From an uncultured Alphaproteobacteria bacterium (GTDB lineage Bacteria > Pseudomonadota > Alphaproteobacteria > Rs-D84): 27,831 nucleotides of DNA. Below are positions 1 through 7,643 of this stretch, piece after piece. The stretch covers positions 1 through 27,831 of the forward strand of contig CALARG010000031.1 in assembly GCA_937888635.1 (NCBI GenBank). Direction: 5' to 3'. The position numbers were made by a program, and so were the translations under genes. The notes below the pieces were generated by a model. It saw nothing but the letters and a program-made list of their open reading frames with translations, was not told where the DNA came from and did not search any database. How positions within the stretch are numbered: the first letter of the stretch is position 1; every line of letters begins with the position of its first letter.

Positions 1-55
1 CTAATCTGTGACCGAAATTTTTGGTCCATAGGTTCGAGTCCTATACGCTCCGCCA
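1..55 (+). tRNA. tRNA-Ser(GCU), 3' part only
   Basis: The window opens inside a tRNA. The visible part begins with the last bases of the anticodon loop (CTAA, the first two being anticodon positions 35-36), then the 3' anticodon stem TCTGT, a long variable arm closed by GACC/GGTC, a T arm (ATAGG, loop TTCGAGT, CCTAT), the 3' acceptor strand and an encoded CCA at 53-55. A long variable arm limits the tRNA to Ser, Leu or Tyr. An anticodon ending in CT followed by AA fits Ser(GCU), which reads AGC/AGU. The first anticodon base lies just outside the window, so the G is inferred. Confidence 0.85.
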
Positions 56-62
56 GAAATTT

Positions 63-90
63 ACCCACCAGAAATGGTGGGTTAATTTTT
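63..90 (+). terminator. Terminator after tRNA-Ser(GCU)
   Basis: An 8-bp perfect stem (ACCCACCA at 63-70, TGGTGGGT at 75-82) with a GAAA loop is followed by a T-rich run, eight bases after the tRNA CCA. This is a typical intrinsic terminator for the tRNA transcript. Confidence 0.8.
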
Positions 91-120
91 ATTATGTTAT
101 ATGTTAATTGCACAACTATA

Positions 121-147
121 AAACCCGCCGATTGGCGGGTGTTTTTT
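121..147. terminator. Bidirectional terminator between tRNA-Ser and accDA
   Basis: A GC-rich stem (ACCCGCC at 123-129, GGCGGGT at 134-140, loop GATT) has six T on its right and AAA on its left, so it can end transcripts from both sides. It touches the stop codon of the minus-strand accDA gene. Near-copies of the same hairpin recur at 3580-3597 and, shortened, at 12363-12378. Confidence 0.7.
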
Positions 148-1891
148 AATGTTCTTCGCCGACATGTTCAGGGCGATATATTTCAACATCGCGCGTCATT
201 GCCAAGAATTTTTCTGCACGACGGGCGGGCAATTCTTCAACCGGCAACTGTTGCAATTCTGTTATGTGTTTTTCAACAGACTTGGCCAGCAATTCCATTG
301 TTGTTTGCCAATCTGTGTGCGCACCACCGGCAGGTTCATGTATTATTTCATCAATAACATTCATGTCCGCCATATCGCGCGCAGTTAACTTCATCGCAGC
401 AGATGCAGTTGCACGATAGTTATTATCACGCCACAGAATACTGGCGCATGATTCAGGCGCAATCACCGAATAAATCGCATTTTCCAACATTAATACGCGG
501 TCGCCTGTGCCAATCGCAATTGCACCGCCAGAACCACCCTGGCCTACATTGACGGCAACATAAGGCGCGCGCATAGACAATCCCGCCGAAATAGATGATG
601 CGACCGCCTGGGATTGGCCGCGTTCTTCGCCTTCGCGGCCGGCAAATGCGCCCGCGGTATCAAACAGAGATATCAGTGGCAACTGGAACTTTTCCGCCAG
701 GCGCATCATACGAACCGCCTTGCGATAGCCATCTGGGTTTACCATACCAAAACGATGCTGTTGACGGGTTTCAATTGTGCGCCCTTGTTCCTGGCCGATA
801 ATGATGGCTGGAATCCCACGCCAGAATCCCAAACCTGTTGCCATGGCGGCATCTTCGGCAAAGCAACGATCGCCCGCCAGGTATGTCCAATCAGATACAA
901 TGCCATTGATATAATCCAAAAAATGCGGACGGTTTTCGTGGCGTGCCAATAACACTTTGTCATAGGCTTCGTTTTCGCCCATGCCGCGAATCTTTTTTGA
1001 AACATCGTGCGCAGGCGTTGTGACAGAAATCTGTTTTGGTTCACGTGTCTGCTTGGTCAAAACAGCCAAAATGCGGGCGATTGTGTCATGCAGGTCGCCA
1101 CGCGCAACGACCATATCAACCATGCCATGTTCATGCAGATATTCGGCCGTTTGGAAATTAGACGGTAATTTTTCGCGAATATTTTGTTCAATTACACGAC
1201 GGCCGGCAAAGCCGATACGCGCACCCTTTTCCGCGATATGAATGTCGCCCAGCATTGCAAAAGATGCCGTCACGCCACCAAATGTTGGGTCTGTTAACAG
1301 TACGATATATGGAATGCCGTTTGCATGCAATTTATTTACCGCAACAGTTGTACGCGCCATCTGCATTAAAGATAAAATGTTTTCCTGCATTCTGGCACCG
1401 CCACTGGATGTGACCATAACGAATGCACGGCGTTCAGCGATGGCATGTTCCATCGCCGCCACAATCGCATCACCCGCCGCGCGGCCCATTGACCCCATCA
1501 TAAACAGTCCGTTTAAAACACAGACTGTCGTTGGAACGCCACCAATTGTACCATCGGCCGTTGTTATCGCATCATAACATCCGGTTTCAGCGCGTGCAGA
1601 ATCCAGACGTTCTTGGTATGGGACACGGTCTGAAAAATTTAGTGGGTCGTCCGAAACATTTGGCGACGGCAGACGCTGCCATGAATTGTCGTCAAACAGT
1701 AAATCAAATCGCTGTTTCGGGTTCATGATAAACGCACGACCACAGCGCGGACAGATATACTTGTTTTCTTTGTAATCTTTGTAGTAAACCAATTTACCAC
1801 ATGATTCACACTTAATCCACATCAGGCGACGCACGCGTTCATAGCGTTCGCGATTACGATTTTTTATACCTGATTTTTTACCAAATAACAT
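146..1891 (-). CDS. accDA: Fused acetyl-CoA carboxylase carboxyltransferase, beta-alpha (AccD-AccA)
   Basis: This 581-residue protein carries both carboxyltransferase subunits of acetyl-CoA carboxylase, which moves CO2 from carboxybiotin to acetyl-CoA to make malonyl-CoA for fatty acid synthesis. Residues about 1-285 match AccD: a zinc ribbon (C28, C31, C47, C50), then the crotonase-like fold with TSSGGARMQE at 161-170. Residues about 303-581 match AccA, with a PDGYRKA motif at 386-392, EERGQSQA near 422 and GQGGSGGAIAIGTGD near 450. The two parts are joined in one frame by a short linker with no internal stop. The AccA part seems to lack most of the usual N-terminal helical region. Only one base separates it from the upstream IHF-like gene, so the two are probably co-transcribed. 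Separate accA and accD genes are the usual bacterial arrangement; beta-alpha fusions are known in some lineages. Confidence 0.95.
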   Translation of the reverse strand: MLFGKKSGIKNRNRERYERVRRLMWIKCESCGKLVYYKDYKENKYICPRCGRAFIMNPKQRFDLLFDDNSWQRLPSPNVSDDPLNFSDRVPYQERLDSARAETGCYDAITTADGTIGGVPTTVCVLNGLFMMGSMGRAAGDAIVAAMEHAIAERRAFVMVTSSGGARMQENILSLMQMARTTVAVNKLHANGIPYIVLLTDPTFGGVTASFAMLGDIHIAEKGARIGFAGRRVIEQNIREKLPSNFQTAEYLHEHGMVDMVVARGDLHDTIARILAVLTKQTREPKQISVTTPAHDVSKKIRGMGENEAYDKVLLARHENRPHFLDYINGIVSDWTYLAGDRCFAEDAAMATGLGFWRGIPAIIIGQEQGRTIETRQQHRFGMVNPDGYRKAVRMMRLAEKFQLPLISLFDTAGAFAGREGEERGQSQAVASSISAGLSMRAPYVAVNVGQGGSGGAIAIGTGDRVLMLENAIYSVIAPESCASILWRDNNYRATASAAMKLTARDMADMNVIDEIIHEPAGGAHTDWQTTMELLAKSVEKHITELQQLPVEELPARRAEKFLAMTRDVEIYRPEHVGEEH

Positions 1892-1892
1892 A

Positions 1893-2174
1893 TTATTGAC
1901 CGTTCATCTTTTTGGTTAATTCACGACTGGGCTTGAATAAAATAGTCGTACTGGCCGGCAGGGGCATTGGCTGGCCGGTGCATGGATTATATCCAATCTT
2001 GGTCGCGCGGGCGCGTGGCTGAAATGTGCCAAACCCACGGATTTCAATACGATTACCGTTCGCAATTGATTCAATCATATGGTCAGAAATTGTATCTAAT
2101 ATTGCCGCTGCATCAGATGCGCGCATATGCTTGAACTTTACCTGAATAGAACGTACTATGTCTGATCTTTTCAT
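1893..2174 (-). CDS. HU/IHF-family DNA-binding protein (IHF beta-like)
   Basis: This 93-residue protein has the length and pattern of the HU/IHF family of dimeric DNA-bending proteins. The conserved arm region EIRGFGTFQPR is followed by a YNPCTGQPM turn, close to the RNPxTG signature, and a C-terminal FKPSRELTKKMNG segment that resembles IHF beta more than HU. The family compacts the nucleoid and assists recombination, replication and transcription. The start is supported by an AAGGAT ribosome binding site about ten bases upstream. It lies directly before accDA with a one-base gap. Assignment to IHF beta rather than another HU paralogue is tentative. Confidence 0.85.
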   Translation of the reverse strand: MKRSDIVRSIQVKFKHMRASDAAAILDTISDHMIESIANGNRIEIRGFGTFQPRARATKIGYNPCTGQPMPLPASTTILFKPSRELTKKMNGQ

Positions 2175-2319
2175 ATTATATATCCTTATGTCTTGCCCTA
2201 TATTATTAATATCTTAGCACATTTTATCAAGAGTAAAGTTTTTTATTTATGCAGAAAAGGTTCCTGTACAAAAAAAAGCCCAAAAATGTTAGTTTTTACA
2301 TAAAAAGAAGGGAGATAAA

Positions 2320-3021
2320 ATGGATGACTTATTTGATTTAGACCAAGATGCAATGATAAATGAAGATAAAATGCCGCTGATTGGCGATATCGCCCCCGAA
2401 TTTCAGGCCAGTACAACAAATGGCCCAATTAATTTTCCAGATGATTTTAGGGGCAAATGGGTTGTGTTCTTTTCGCATCCGTCGGACTTTACACCTGTGT
2501 GCACAACAGAATTTATTGCATTTCAAAACACAATTTCAGATTTTGAAAAAATGAATGTGGCGTTATTAGGGCTGTCGGTTGGGTCGTTGCCATCGCACCT
2601 GGCGTGGTTTGACGCGATTGAAAGTATGCCAGATGGCGCAAAAATAACATTTCCGTTAATTGATGATATGAACATGGAAATCGCACGCAAGTACGGAATG
2701 ATTCATCGTGGTGCATCAGACACACACGCCGTGCGCGCAGTATTTGTAATTGACCCTGCAACCAAGATACGCACAATTTTATATTATCCGGCATCGCTGG
2801 GACGAAACATGTCTGAAATTTGGCGCATTTTGGTTGCGCTGCAGACGGCAGATGCGTTCAAGGTTGCAACACCTGCGAATTGGATGCCAGGCGATAAAGT
2901 ACTGCGCCCTGCCCCAACGACGGCTGGCAAAATGCGCGAACACGATGGCGACACCCCATGGTTTATAACATACAAGGCATTAGACAAGGCAGAAATATAT
3001 GAAAAAATTTGTAAGAAATAA
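2320..3021 (+). CDS. Peroxiredoxin, AhpC/Prx6-like
   Basis: A 233-residue thiol peroxidase that would reduce hydrogen peroxide and organic or peroxynitrite substrates. The active-site stretch PSDFTPVC gives the peroxidatic Cys61, with the family Thr and Pro in place. The long C-terminal part (ANWMPGDKV about residue 180, then TPWFITYK) is the layout of Prx6-type enzymes. The place where many relatives carry a C-terminal resolving cysteine reads DGDTPWF, without Cys; the only late cysteine is C231 near the end. It may therefore work as a 1-Cys enzyme or use C231. A strong GAAGGGAG site at 2307-2314 fixes the start. It stands alone, divergent from the IHF-like gene and convergent with the ATL gene. 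Confidence 0.92.
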   Translation: MDDLFDLDQDAMINEDKMPLIGDIAPEFQASTTNGPINFPDDFRGKWVVFFSHPSDFTPVCTTEFIAFQNTISDFEKMNVALLGLSVGSLPSHLAWFDAIESMPDGAKITFPLIDDMNMEIARKYGMIHRGASDTHAVRAVFVIDPATKIRTILYYPASLGRNMSEIWRILVALQTADAFKVATPANWMPGDKVLRPAPTTAGKMREHDGDTPWFITYKALDKAEIYEKICKK

Positions 3022-3053
3022 TCCAGGGGCCGATAACTGGGTATGCTATTGGT

Positions 3054-3398
3054 TTAAAATACCAGCGGAAAATCACGAATGTCCAATGGCGCCGCGTCGC
3101 GTTCAGGGTCCCACTGATAAATAGGCATAATAACGCGTTTTTCGTCGTCAAACCTGACCCCTTCGGATTTTAGGGCGCGGTATTGTTCGGTGGCAAAACC
3201 ACAACACAGACCACCGTCTTTGAACACGACACGATGCCATGGCAGATGCCAACTGTTTTTGTTATTAGATGCATATCCGACAAAGCGTGCCATACGCGGG
3301 CGACCAATCATTTTTGCAATTTGACCAAATGTCGCGACACGTCCAGATGGGATTCGGGCAACAATGTCATAAACCTGTTCGTTGAATGTTTTTTCCAT
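3054..3398 (-). CDS. Alkyltransferase-like protein (ATL, MGMT family)
   Basis: A 114-residue protein matching the C-terminal DNA-binding domain of O6-alkylguanine-DNA alkyltransferases (VYDIVARIPSGRVATFGQIA, then VGYASNNK). The active-site motif that reads PCHR in true alkyltransferases is PWHRVV here, so the acceptor cysteine is replaced by tryptophan. That substitution defines the ATL proteins, which bind and flip O6-alkylguanine and flag the lesion for nucleotide excision repair without removing it. The length also fits this group. It converges on the peroxiredoxin gene with about 32 bases between stops. Confidence in the ATL class is high because of the Cys to Trp change. Confidence 0.9.
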   Translation of the reverse strand: MEKTFNEQVYDIVARIPSGRVATFGQIAKMIGRPRMARFVGYASNNKNSWHLPWHRVVFKDGGLCCGFATEQYRALKSEGVRFDDEKRVIMPIYQWDPERDAAPLDIRDFPLVF

Positions 3399-3443
3399 GT
3401 ATCACAGTTTATCAAGACATGTAAAAAAGTCAAATATTTGGTC

Positions 3444-3472
3444 TTGCAAAATAATCACATTGCAATTATAAT
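3444..3472 (+). promoter_or_regulatory. Promoter of tRNA-Ser(CGA)
   Basis: TTGCAA at 3444-3449 and a perfect TATAAT at 3467-3472 are spaced by 17 bases and lie ten bases before the tRNA. This is a near-consensus sigma-70-type promoter. Confidence 0.8.
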
Positions 3473-3481
3473 GACCGGCAC

Positions 3482-3572
3482 GGAGACATGGCAGAGCGGT
3501 TGAATGCGCGCGACTCGAAATCGTGTATACGGCAACCCCGTATCAAGGGTTCAAATCCCTTTGTCTCCGCCA
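3482..3572 (+). tRNA. tRNA-Ser(CGA)
   Basis: A complete 91-base class II tRNA. The acceptor stem GGAGACA pairs with TGTCTCC, the anticodon loop CTCGAAA holds CGA at 3516-3518, a long variable arm is present, the T loop is TTCAAAT, and CCA is encoded at 3570-3572. It decodes UCG. A near-consensus promoter precedes it and a hairpin terminator follows. Confidence 0.96.
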
Positions 3573-3576
3573 GAAT

Positions 3577-3606
3577 AAAACCCGCCGAACGGCGGGTGTT
3601 CTTATA
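3577..3606. terminator. Terminator shared by tRNA-Ser(CGA) and the convergent Cys-rich gene
   Basis: A stem of ACCCGCCG (3580-3587) and CGGCGGGT (3590-3597) lies between the convergent tRNA and the minus-strand gene, with T-rich sequence to the right and AAAA to the left. The hairpin is nearly identical to the one at 123-140. Confidence 0.65.
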
Positions 3607-5482
3607 TACCAACATAAAAACACATACCCCCGGCATAATAGCCAGAAGAATCTGAACTGCCGGTGCCGGTGCTGGTGCCGGTGCCACTTGACTGTGTGTT
3701 TACGCCTGCATAATAAAATTGGCCGTAGTCATCTTTATACATATAGGCTTTACCCACATTTGCAAAACATTCTGCGGCCGTTTTTGCGCCACTGGAAGCA
3801 TTGGTATCTCCATATTCAGAACGATCAATCTGTGGGCAACGCGTACAGACGGCACCTGAGCCAGAGATGTTACCATAAAAGCCGGTCTGACATCTGCCTG
3901 TGACATTACCAGCATAGCACAATGCGTTATCTGGGCACGGATAACAACCATTTTCGTCACCATAATAAGCACTGTAACCACTGGACCCTGAAGAATCAGT
4001 ACCGGTACTACCAGTAATGGAACCAGTAATGTCCGTCCAGCAGCCATTAAAAACACCATTTGTGCAATCTGCATGCTCTGGGCAAAGCGCACAACCAGTA
4101 CCATTTTTGAAGTAACGATCATTACATGTAAAGCCATCGCTGTCGCATGTTGCATTTTCGGGGCAATCACTGCATTGACCATTATTTAAAAAATAATTTT
4201 CTTTACATGATGTTGCACCATCGGCCGTACAGGTTGCAACACCGACCCCCTGGCATTGTTCGCATTTGTCGCCTGACCTGTAGTAGCCGTCTTTACAGGT
4301 AAAGCCTTCGTTATTACAGGTCTTATGATTTGTTGGGCATGTTACACAAGCGCCATTGGATTTATAAAAACCATTATTACATGTAAAATTCGTGTTGGAT
4401 GTGCATGTTGAATTGGCAGGACATGCCGCACACTGACCCGCACTGAGATAATATCCAGCAAGACAGGATGTTGCACCATCGGCCGTACATGTTATGGCAT
4501 TTTCAAAAGCGGTTTCACACGCAGGACACGCGGTGCCATCGCTGAAATAACCATCTTTACATGTAAAGCCATCATTGGTACAGGTTTTGTAATCTTCAGG
4601 GCACTTTTGGCAACCGCCATTGGATTTATAAAAACCATTATTACATGTAAAATTCGTGTCGGATGTACATGTTGAATTTGTTGGACATGCCGCACACTGA
4701 CCCGCACTGAGATAATACCCATCATTGCACTCGGTTGCATAGACGGTTGTCTTATATGTTTCGCTGTCGTATTTTCCTACACATTCTTTCATAGGTGAAG
4801 GGCACTGCAGACAACGGCCTTGGTCTAGATAATCATAATACAATCCATCACCCCCACACATACGATCACATGTATTTTCTTTTTTATTTGGGGTATAAAA
4901 TTCGCCCAAACTAGGATAATCTTCACACTCAAAATAATCACCACCGGCGCATGTCCCAGCACTATGCTCGCCATCGTCAGACCATGTTGTTGGACATTCA
5001 TTACACCAACCATTCCAGGAAGTACTGCTGTATTTTTCGTTTTCTGGGCACGCGGGGCCGGCCTCGTCAGCAGAGGGGCAAACATCATCAATTTCTGTAT
5101 ACAAAATTGTTTTGCCCCAATAATTAATCGCGCAAGATAATTCGCAATCCCAACTGCAGTCGGTCAAGGTACATTTACCATCTTCTTCTTTTGTAACTGT
5201 TTTGCATAAAACAGCCTTGGAATATACTATGTGGCTAATCCCTGTTGAGCCACACGCATTTGAAAAATAGCCCTCAAACTCACTATTAGCCTCACCAATG
5301 GAAAACTCTGTACATTCTGTGTTGTCACTGGTGGTGTATACATTACATGAATGATTACCTATACTGTCCGCCTGTGTGATGGTCGTCCATGTTTTGTATG
5401 CGCCGTGTGCGGGGTGCCCCTTGGTAAAATATGCGATAGAACAATAAAAACAATACAGGAAAAATCTTTTTAATGGTTTCAT
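3602..5482 (-). CDS. Secreted cysteine-rich EGF-like repeat protein
   Basis: A 626-residue protein with a hydrophobic, signal-peptide-like N terminus followed by a body full of CxxC and related cysteine patterns. From about residue 250 to 470 it is built from tandem units of the type CPxNxTCxxxxFTCNNGFYKxxGxC and CxDGYxxxGxxCxxC, with YYLSAGQCAACP recurring. This is the disulphide-rich repeat style seen in EGF-like and surface variant proteins. The tail is rich in Ser, Gly and Thr. No enzyme motif is visible. Export and disulphide formation in the periplasm or at the cell surface is inferred. An AGAGAG ribosome site precedes the start, and a promoter candidate lies at 5507-5536. The function is unknown; adhesion or surface interaction is only a guess. 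Confidence 0.88.
   Translation of the reverse strand: MKPLKRFFLYCFYCSIAYFTKGHPAHGAYKTWTTITQADSIGNHSCNVYTTSDNTECTEFSIGEANSEFEGYFSNACGSTGISHIVYSKAVLCKTVTKEEDGKCTLTDCSWDCELSCAINYWGKTILYTEIDDVCPSADEAGPACPENEKYSSTSWNGWCNECPTTWSDDGEHSAGTCAGGDYFECEDYPSLGEFYTPNKKENTCDRMCGGDGLYYDYLDQGRCLQCPSPMKECVGKYDSETYKTTVYATECNDGYYLSAGQCAACPTNSTCTSDTNFTCNNGFYKSNGGCQKCPEDYKTCTNDGFTCKDGYFSDGTACPACETAFENAITCTADGATSCLAGYYLSAGQCAACPANSTCTSNTNFTCNNGFYKSNGACVTCPTNHKTCNNEGFTCKDGYYRSGDKCEQCQGVGVATCTADGATSCKENYFLNNGQCSDCPENATCDSDGFTCNDRYFKNGTGCALCPEHADCTNGVFNGCWTDITGSITGSTGTDSSGSSGYSAYYGDENGCYPCPDNALCYAGNVTGRCQTGFYGNISGSGAVCTRCPQIDRSEYGDTNASSGAKTAAECFANVGKAYMYKDDYGQFYYAGVNTQSSGTGTSTGTGSSDSSGYYAGGMCFYVGI
4352..4718 (-). repeat. 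Near-identical 103-bp repeat units inside the Cys-rich gene
   Basis: Bases 4352-4454 and 4616-4718 match at about 98 of 103 positions and encode the same FTCNNGFYKSNG / YYLSAGQCAACP module. Shorter repeats (a 20-base core around GCACCATCGGCCGTACA near 4215 and 4470) lie around them. The DNA identity is higher than the coding constraint on a repeat would need, which points to recent duplication or gene conversion inside the gene. Confidence 0.85.
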
Positions 5483-5506
5483 ATTTTAACACTCTCTTTG
5501 TTCAAC

Positions 5507-5536
5507 AGTATAAATTATATAATCTGTTTAAATCAA
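5507..5536 (-). promoter_or_regulatory. Candidate promoter of the Cys-rich gene
   Basis: Read on the minus strand, TTGATT (5531-5536) and TATACT (5507-5512) are 18 bases apart, about 25 bases before the start codon. Confidence 0.5.
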
Positions 5537-5549
5537 GCCCATTTTAATA

Positions 5550-5578
5550 TTGAACATTTATTAAAAATTCACTAAATT
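5550..5578 (+). promoter_or_regulatory. Candidate promoter of recG, leaderless
   Basis: TTGAAC (5550-5555) and TAAATT (5573-5578) are spaced by 17 bases. The predicted transcript would start at about 5585-5586, which is the first base of the recG ATG. No ribosome binding site is visible. Confidence 0.45.
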
Positions 5579-5585
5579 TTATACT

Positions 5586-7643
5586 ATGAAAACTGAATTG
5601 TTTGATTTTTTTAATTGTGACCTGCAATTTATTCGTGGTGTGGGGCCGGTATTGGCGGCGCGCATGGACGAAGTGCTGGGCGGACGGCGCGTGTTGGATT
5701 TTCTGTTGCATCGGCCGTCGTATGTGCGTGCGCGTGGCGTGACAGAAAATGTTATGGACGCAAATCCAGGCGATGTCATTACAATACCGCTGATGATAAA
5801 ATCACACAGGCGCGGCGGTTCGTTTGGGCGCGGACGACGCAGACCAACCCAAATTATCTGTAATGACAAGATGAACAATACCGTCGTGCTGCAGTTCTTT
5901 AATGCGAACTATTTGGATTATTGGTTAAAAAAATTGCCAGTTGGGGCATGGCGTATGGTGTCGGGCAAACTGGAACGCAGCACGCGCCCAACAATCAGCC
6001 ATCCGGACTTTATAGAAGAATTACAAAACGCCCATAAAATACCATCCGCCCAGGTGATATATCCGGCAGGCGAAGGACTGACCCAGAAAATCTTTACGAA
6101 TATTCGTGATGGTATCTTTAACGCAATGGCAGACAAGGTAAAGAACGAGCCTGATGCACGCATTGTTGAATTTGTTGACGCGTTACGGCATGTGCATTAT
6201 GCCATGTCTGATGCAGACCTGATGCCGAATGCGACATATATGGCCAAGTTGGCGTACTGTGAACTGTTGGCGCACCAGGCGGCGATTGTTATCAGTCGGC
6301 AAAACCGAATGGATGTGCGAAATCGTCGTGTGCCACGGCCGATAAAGTATAACCTGATGGAACGTTTTTGGGAAAATATTCCTTTTGAAATGACAGGCGC
6401 ACAAAGGCGCACATGCGATGAAATATTTGACGATATGCAACGCGATATTCCGATGATGCGCCTGGTTCAGGGGGATGTAGGCAGTGGCAAGACCATCGTT
6501 GCAACCGCTGCGGCAATAAAAATGGCAGAAATGGGGGCGCAAACTGCCCTGTTGGCACCGACAGACACTTTGGCACAGCAACACTTTGTAAAACTGAAAC
6601 CTATGTGCGATAAAATCGGGATAGTGTGCGATATTCTGACCGGCCGTGACAAAGGCGTGCCACGACGCGAAAAGTTAATATCGCTGCGTTCGGGGCGCAC
6701 ACGCGTTGTTGTGGGAACGCACGCACTGTTTTCCGAAGATGTTGAATATCGCGATTTGGGACTGGTTATAATTGACGAACAGCACAGATTTGGTGTCGCC
6801 CAACGCGAAGCGTTACGCAGTAAGGGGAAAAATCCAGATATGCTGGCATTATCTGCAACCCCAATTCCACGAACGCTGTCTATGACGGTTTATGGTGATA
6901 TGGATGTTTCAATTATTAATGAAAAGCCTGCCGGACGAAAGCCGATTAAGACAACAAAATTACCAACTGCGCGAATTATGGAACTGATTGAACGAATTCG
7001 GCCACAAATCGCATCTGGGGCCAAGGTTTTCTGGGTATGTCCATTGGTAGAAGAATCTGAAAGTGAAAACGCAATGGGGGCCGCCGAAGAACGGCACAAA
7101 ATGTTGGCGCAAATTTTCCCAAATGTGGGTCTGGTTCATGGCAAGATGGACAAGAAAGAACGCGACAAAGTTATGGCGGAATTTGCAGATGACAATTCAG
7201 GTATGTCATTGTTGGTCGCAACAACGGTGATAGAGGTCGGGATTGATGTTCCGCGCGCGTCTATTATCGTGATTGAAAATGCAGAAAGGTTCGGACTGGC
7301 CGCCCTGCACCAACTGCGTGGGCGCGTTGGACGCGGCAACACACAATCGTTTTGCGTTCTGATGTTTGGATATGGTGTCAGCGAAGATGGATTAAAGCGA
7401 TTAGAAGTACTGTGCGAAACGGATGACGGATTTGTTATCGCAGAACAAGACCTGATGATGCGTGGTGTCGGTGAATTATTGGGCACACGACAAAGTGGTT
7501 GGATGCGATATCATTTTGTGGACTGGCGCGAACACAGGGATTTATTCAAATTGGCATCGGCGGCGGCGCGTGATAATGATATAGATTCATGGGTGCGCGA
7601 CTTAATGTTTATATTTGACCGTGGGGTGGTGCTGGGTGCGTAA
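5586..7643 (+). CDS. recG: ATP-dependent DNA helicase RecG
   Basis: A 685-residue superfamily 2 helicase that regresses stalled replication forks and migrates Holliday junctions. The N-terminal wedge region (LQFIRGVGPVLAARM, residues 14-27) is present. Motor motifs follow in order: GDVGSGKT at 296-303 (Walker A), IIDEQHRFG at 395-403 (Walker B, DEQH), SATPIPRT at 423-430, then ATTVIEVGIDVP and QLRGRVGRG. Length is close to the family norm of about 690. There is no Shine-Dalgarno sequence, and the likely promoter places the transcript start on the ATG. The 3' end overlaps the start of the downstream metalloprotease by eight bases, so the two are probably translationally coupled. Confidence 0.97.
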   Translation: MKTELFDFFNCDLQFIRGVGPVLAARMDEVLGGRRVLDFLLHRPSYVRARGVTENVMDANPGDVITIPLMIKSHRRGGSFGRGRRRPTQIICNDKMNNTVVLQFFNANYLDYWLKKLPVGAWRMVSGKLERSTRPTISHPDFIEELQNAHKIPSAQVIYPAGEGLTQKIFTNIRDGIFNAMADKVKNEPDARIVEFVDALRHVHYAMSDADLMPNATYMAKLAYCELLAHQAAIVISRQNRMDVRNRRVPRPIKYNLMERFWENIPFEMTGAQRRTCDEIFDDMQRDIPMMRLVQGDVGSGKTIVATAAAIKMAEMGAQTALLAPTDTLAQQHFVKLKPMCDKIGIVCDILTGRDKGVPRREKLISLRSGRTRVVVGTHALFSEDVEYRDLGLVIIDEQHRFGVAQREALRSKGKNPDMLALSATPIPRTLSMTVYGDMDVSIINEKPAGRKPIKTTKLPTARIMELIERIRPQIASGAKVFWVCPLVEESESENAMGAAEERHKMLAQIFPNVGLVHGKMDKKERDKVMAEFADDNSGMSLLVATTVIEVGIDVPRASIIVIENAERFGLAALHQLRGRVGRGNTQSFCVLMFGYGVSEDGLKRLEVLCETDDGFVIAEQDLMMRGVGELLGTRQSGWMRYHFVDWREHRDLFKLASAAARDNDIDSWVRDLMFIFDRGVVLGA

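Noticed and set aside
3022..3053. A terminator between the peroxiredoxin and ATL genes
   Set aside because: Only a weak GGTAT/ATACC pairing without a T run is present; not enough to call.
4352..4718. A CRISPR-like array, suggested by spaced repeats
   Set aside because: The repeats are in frame, about 100 bp long and encode Cys-rich modules; spacing and length do not fit a CRISPR array. No CRISPR was seen anywhere in the window.
7615..7635. Upstream TTG start for the M48 metalloprotease
   Set aside because: It would add TVGWCW before the signal peptide; the GTG at 7636 gives a normal signal sequence with a basic start.
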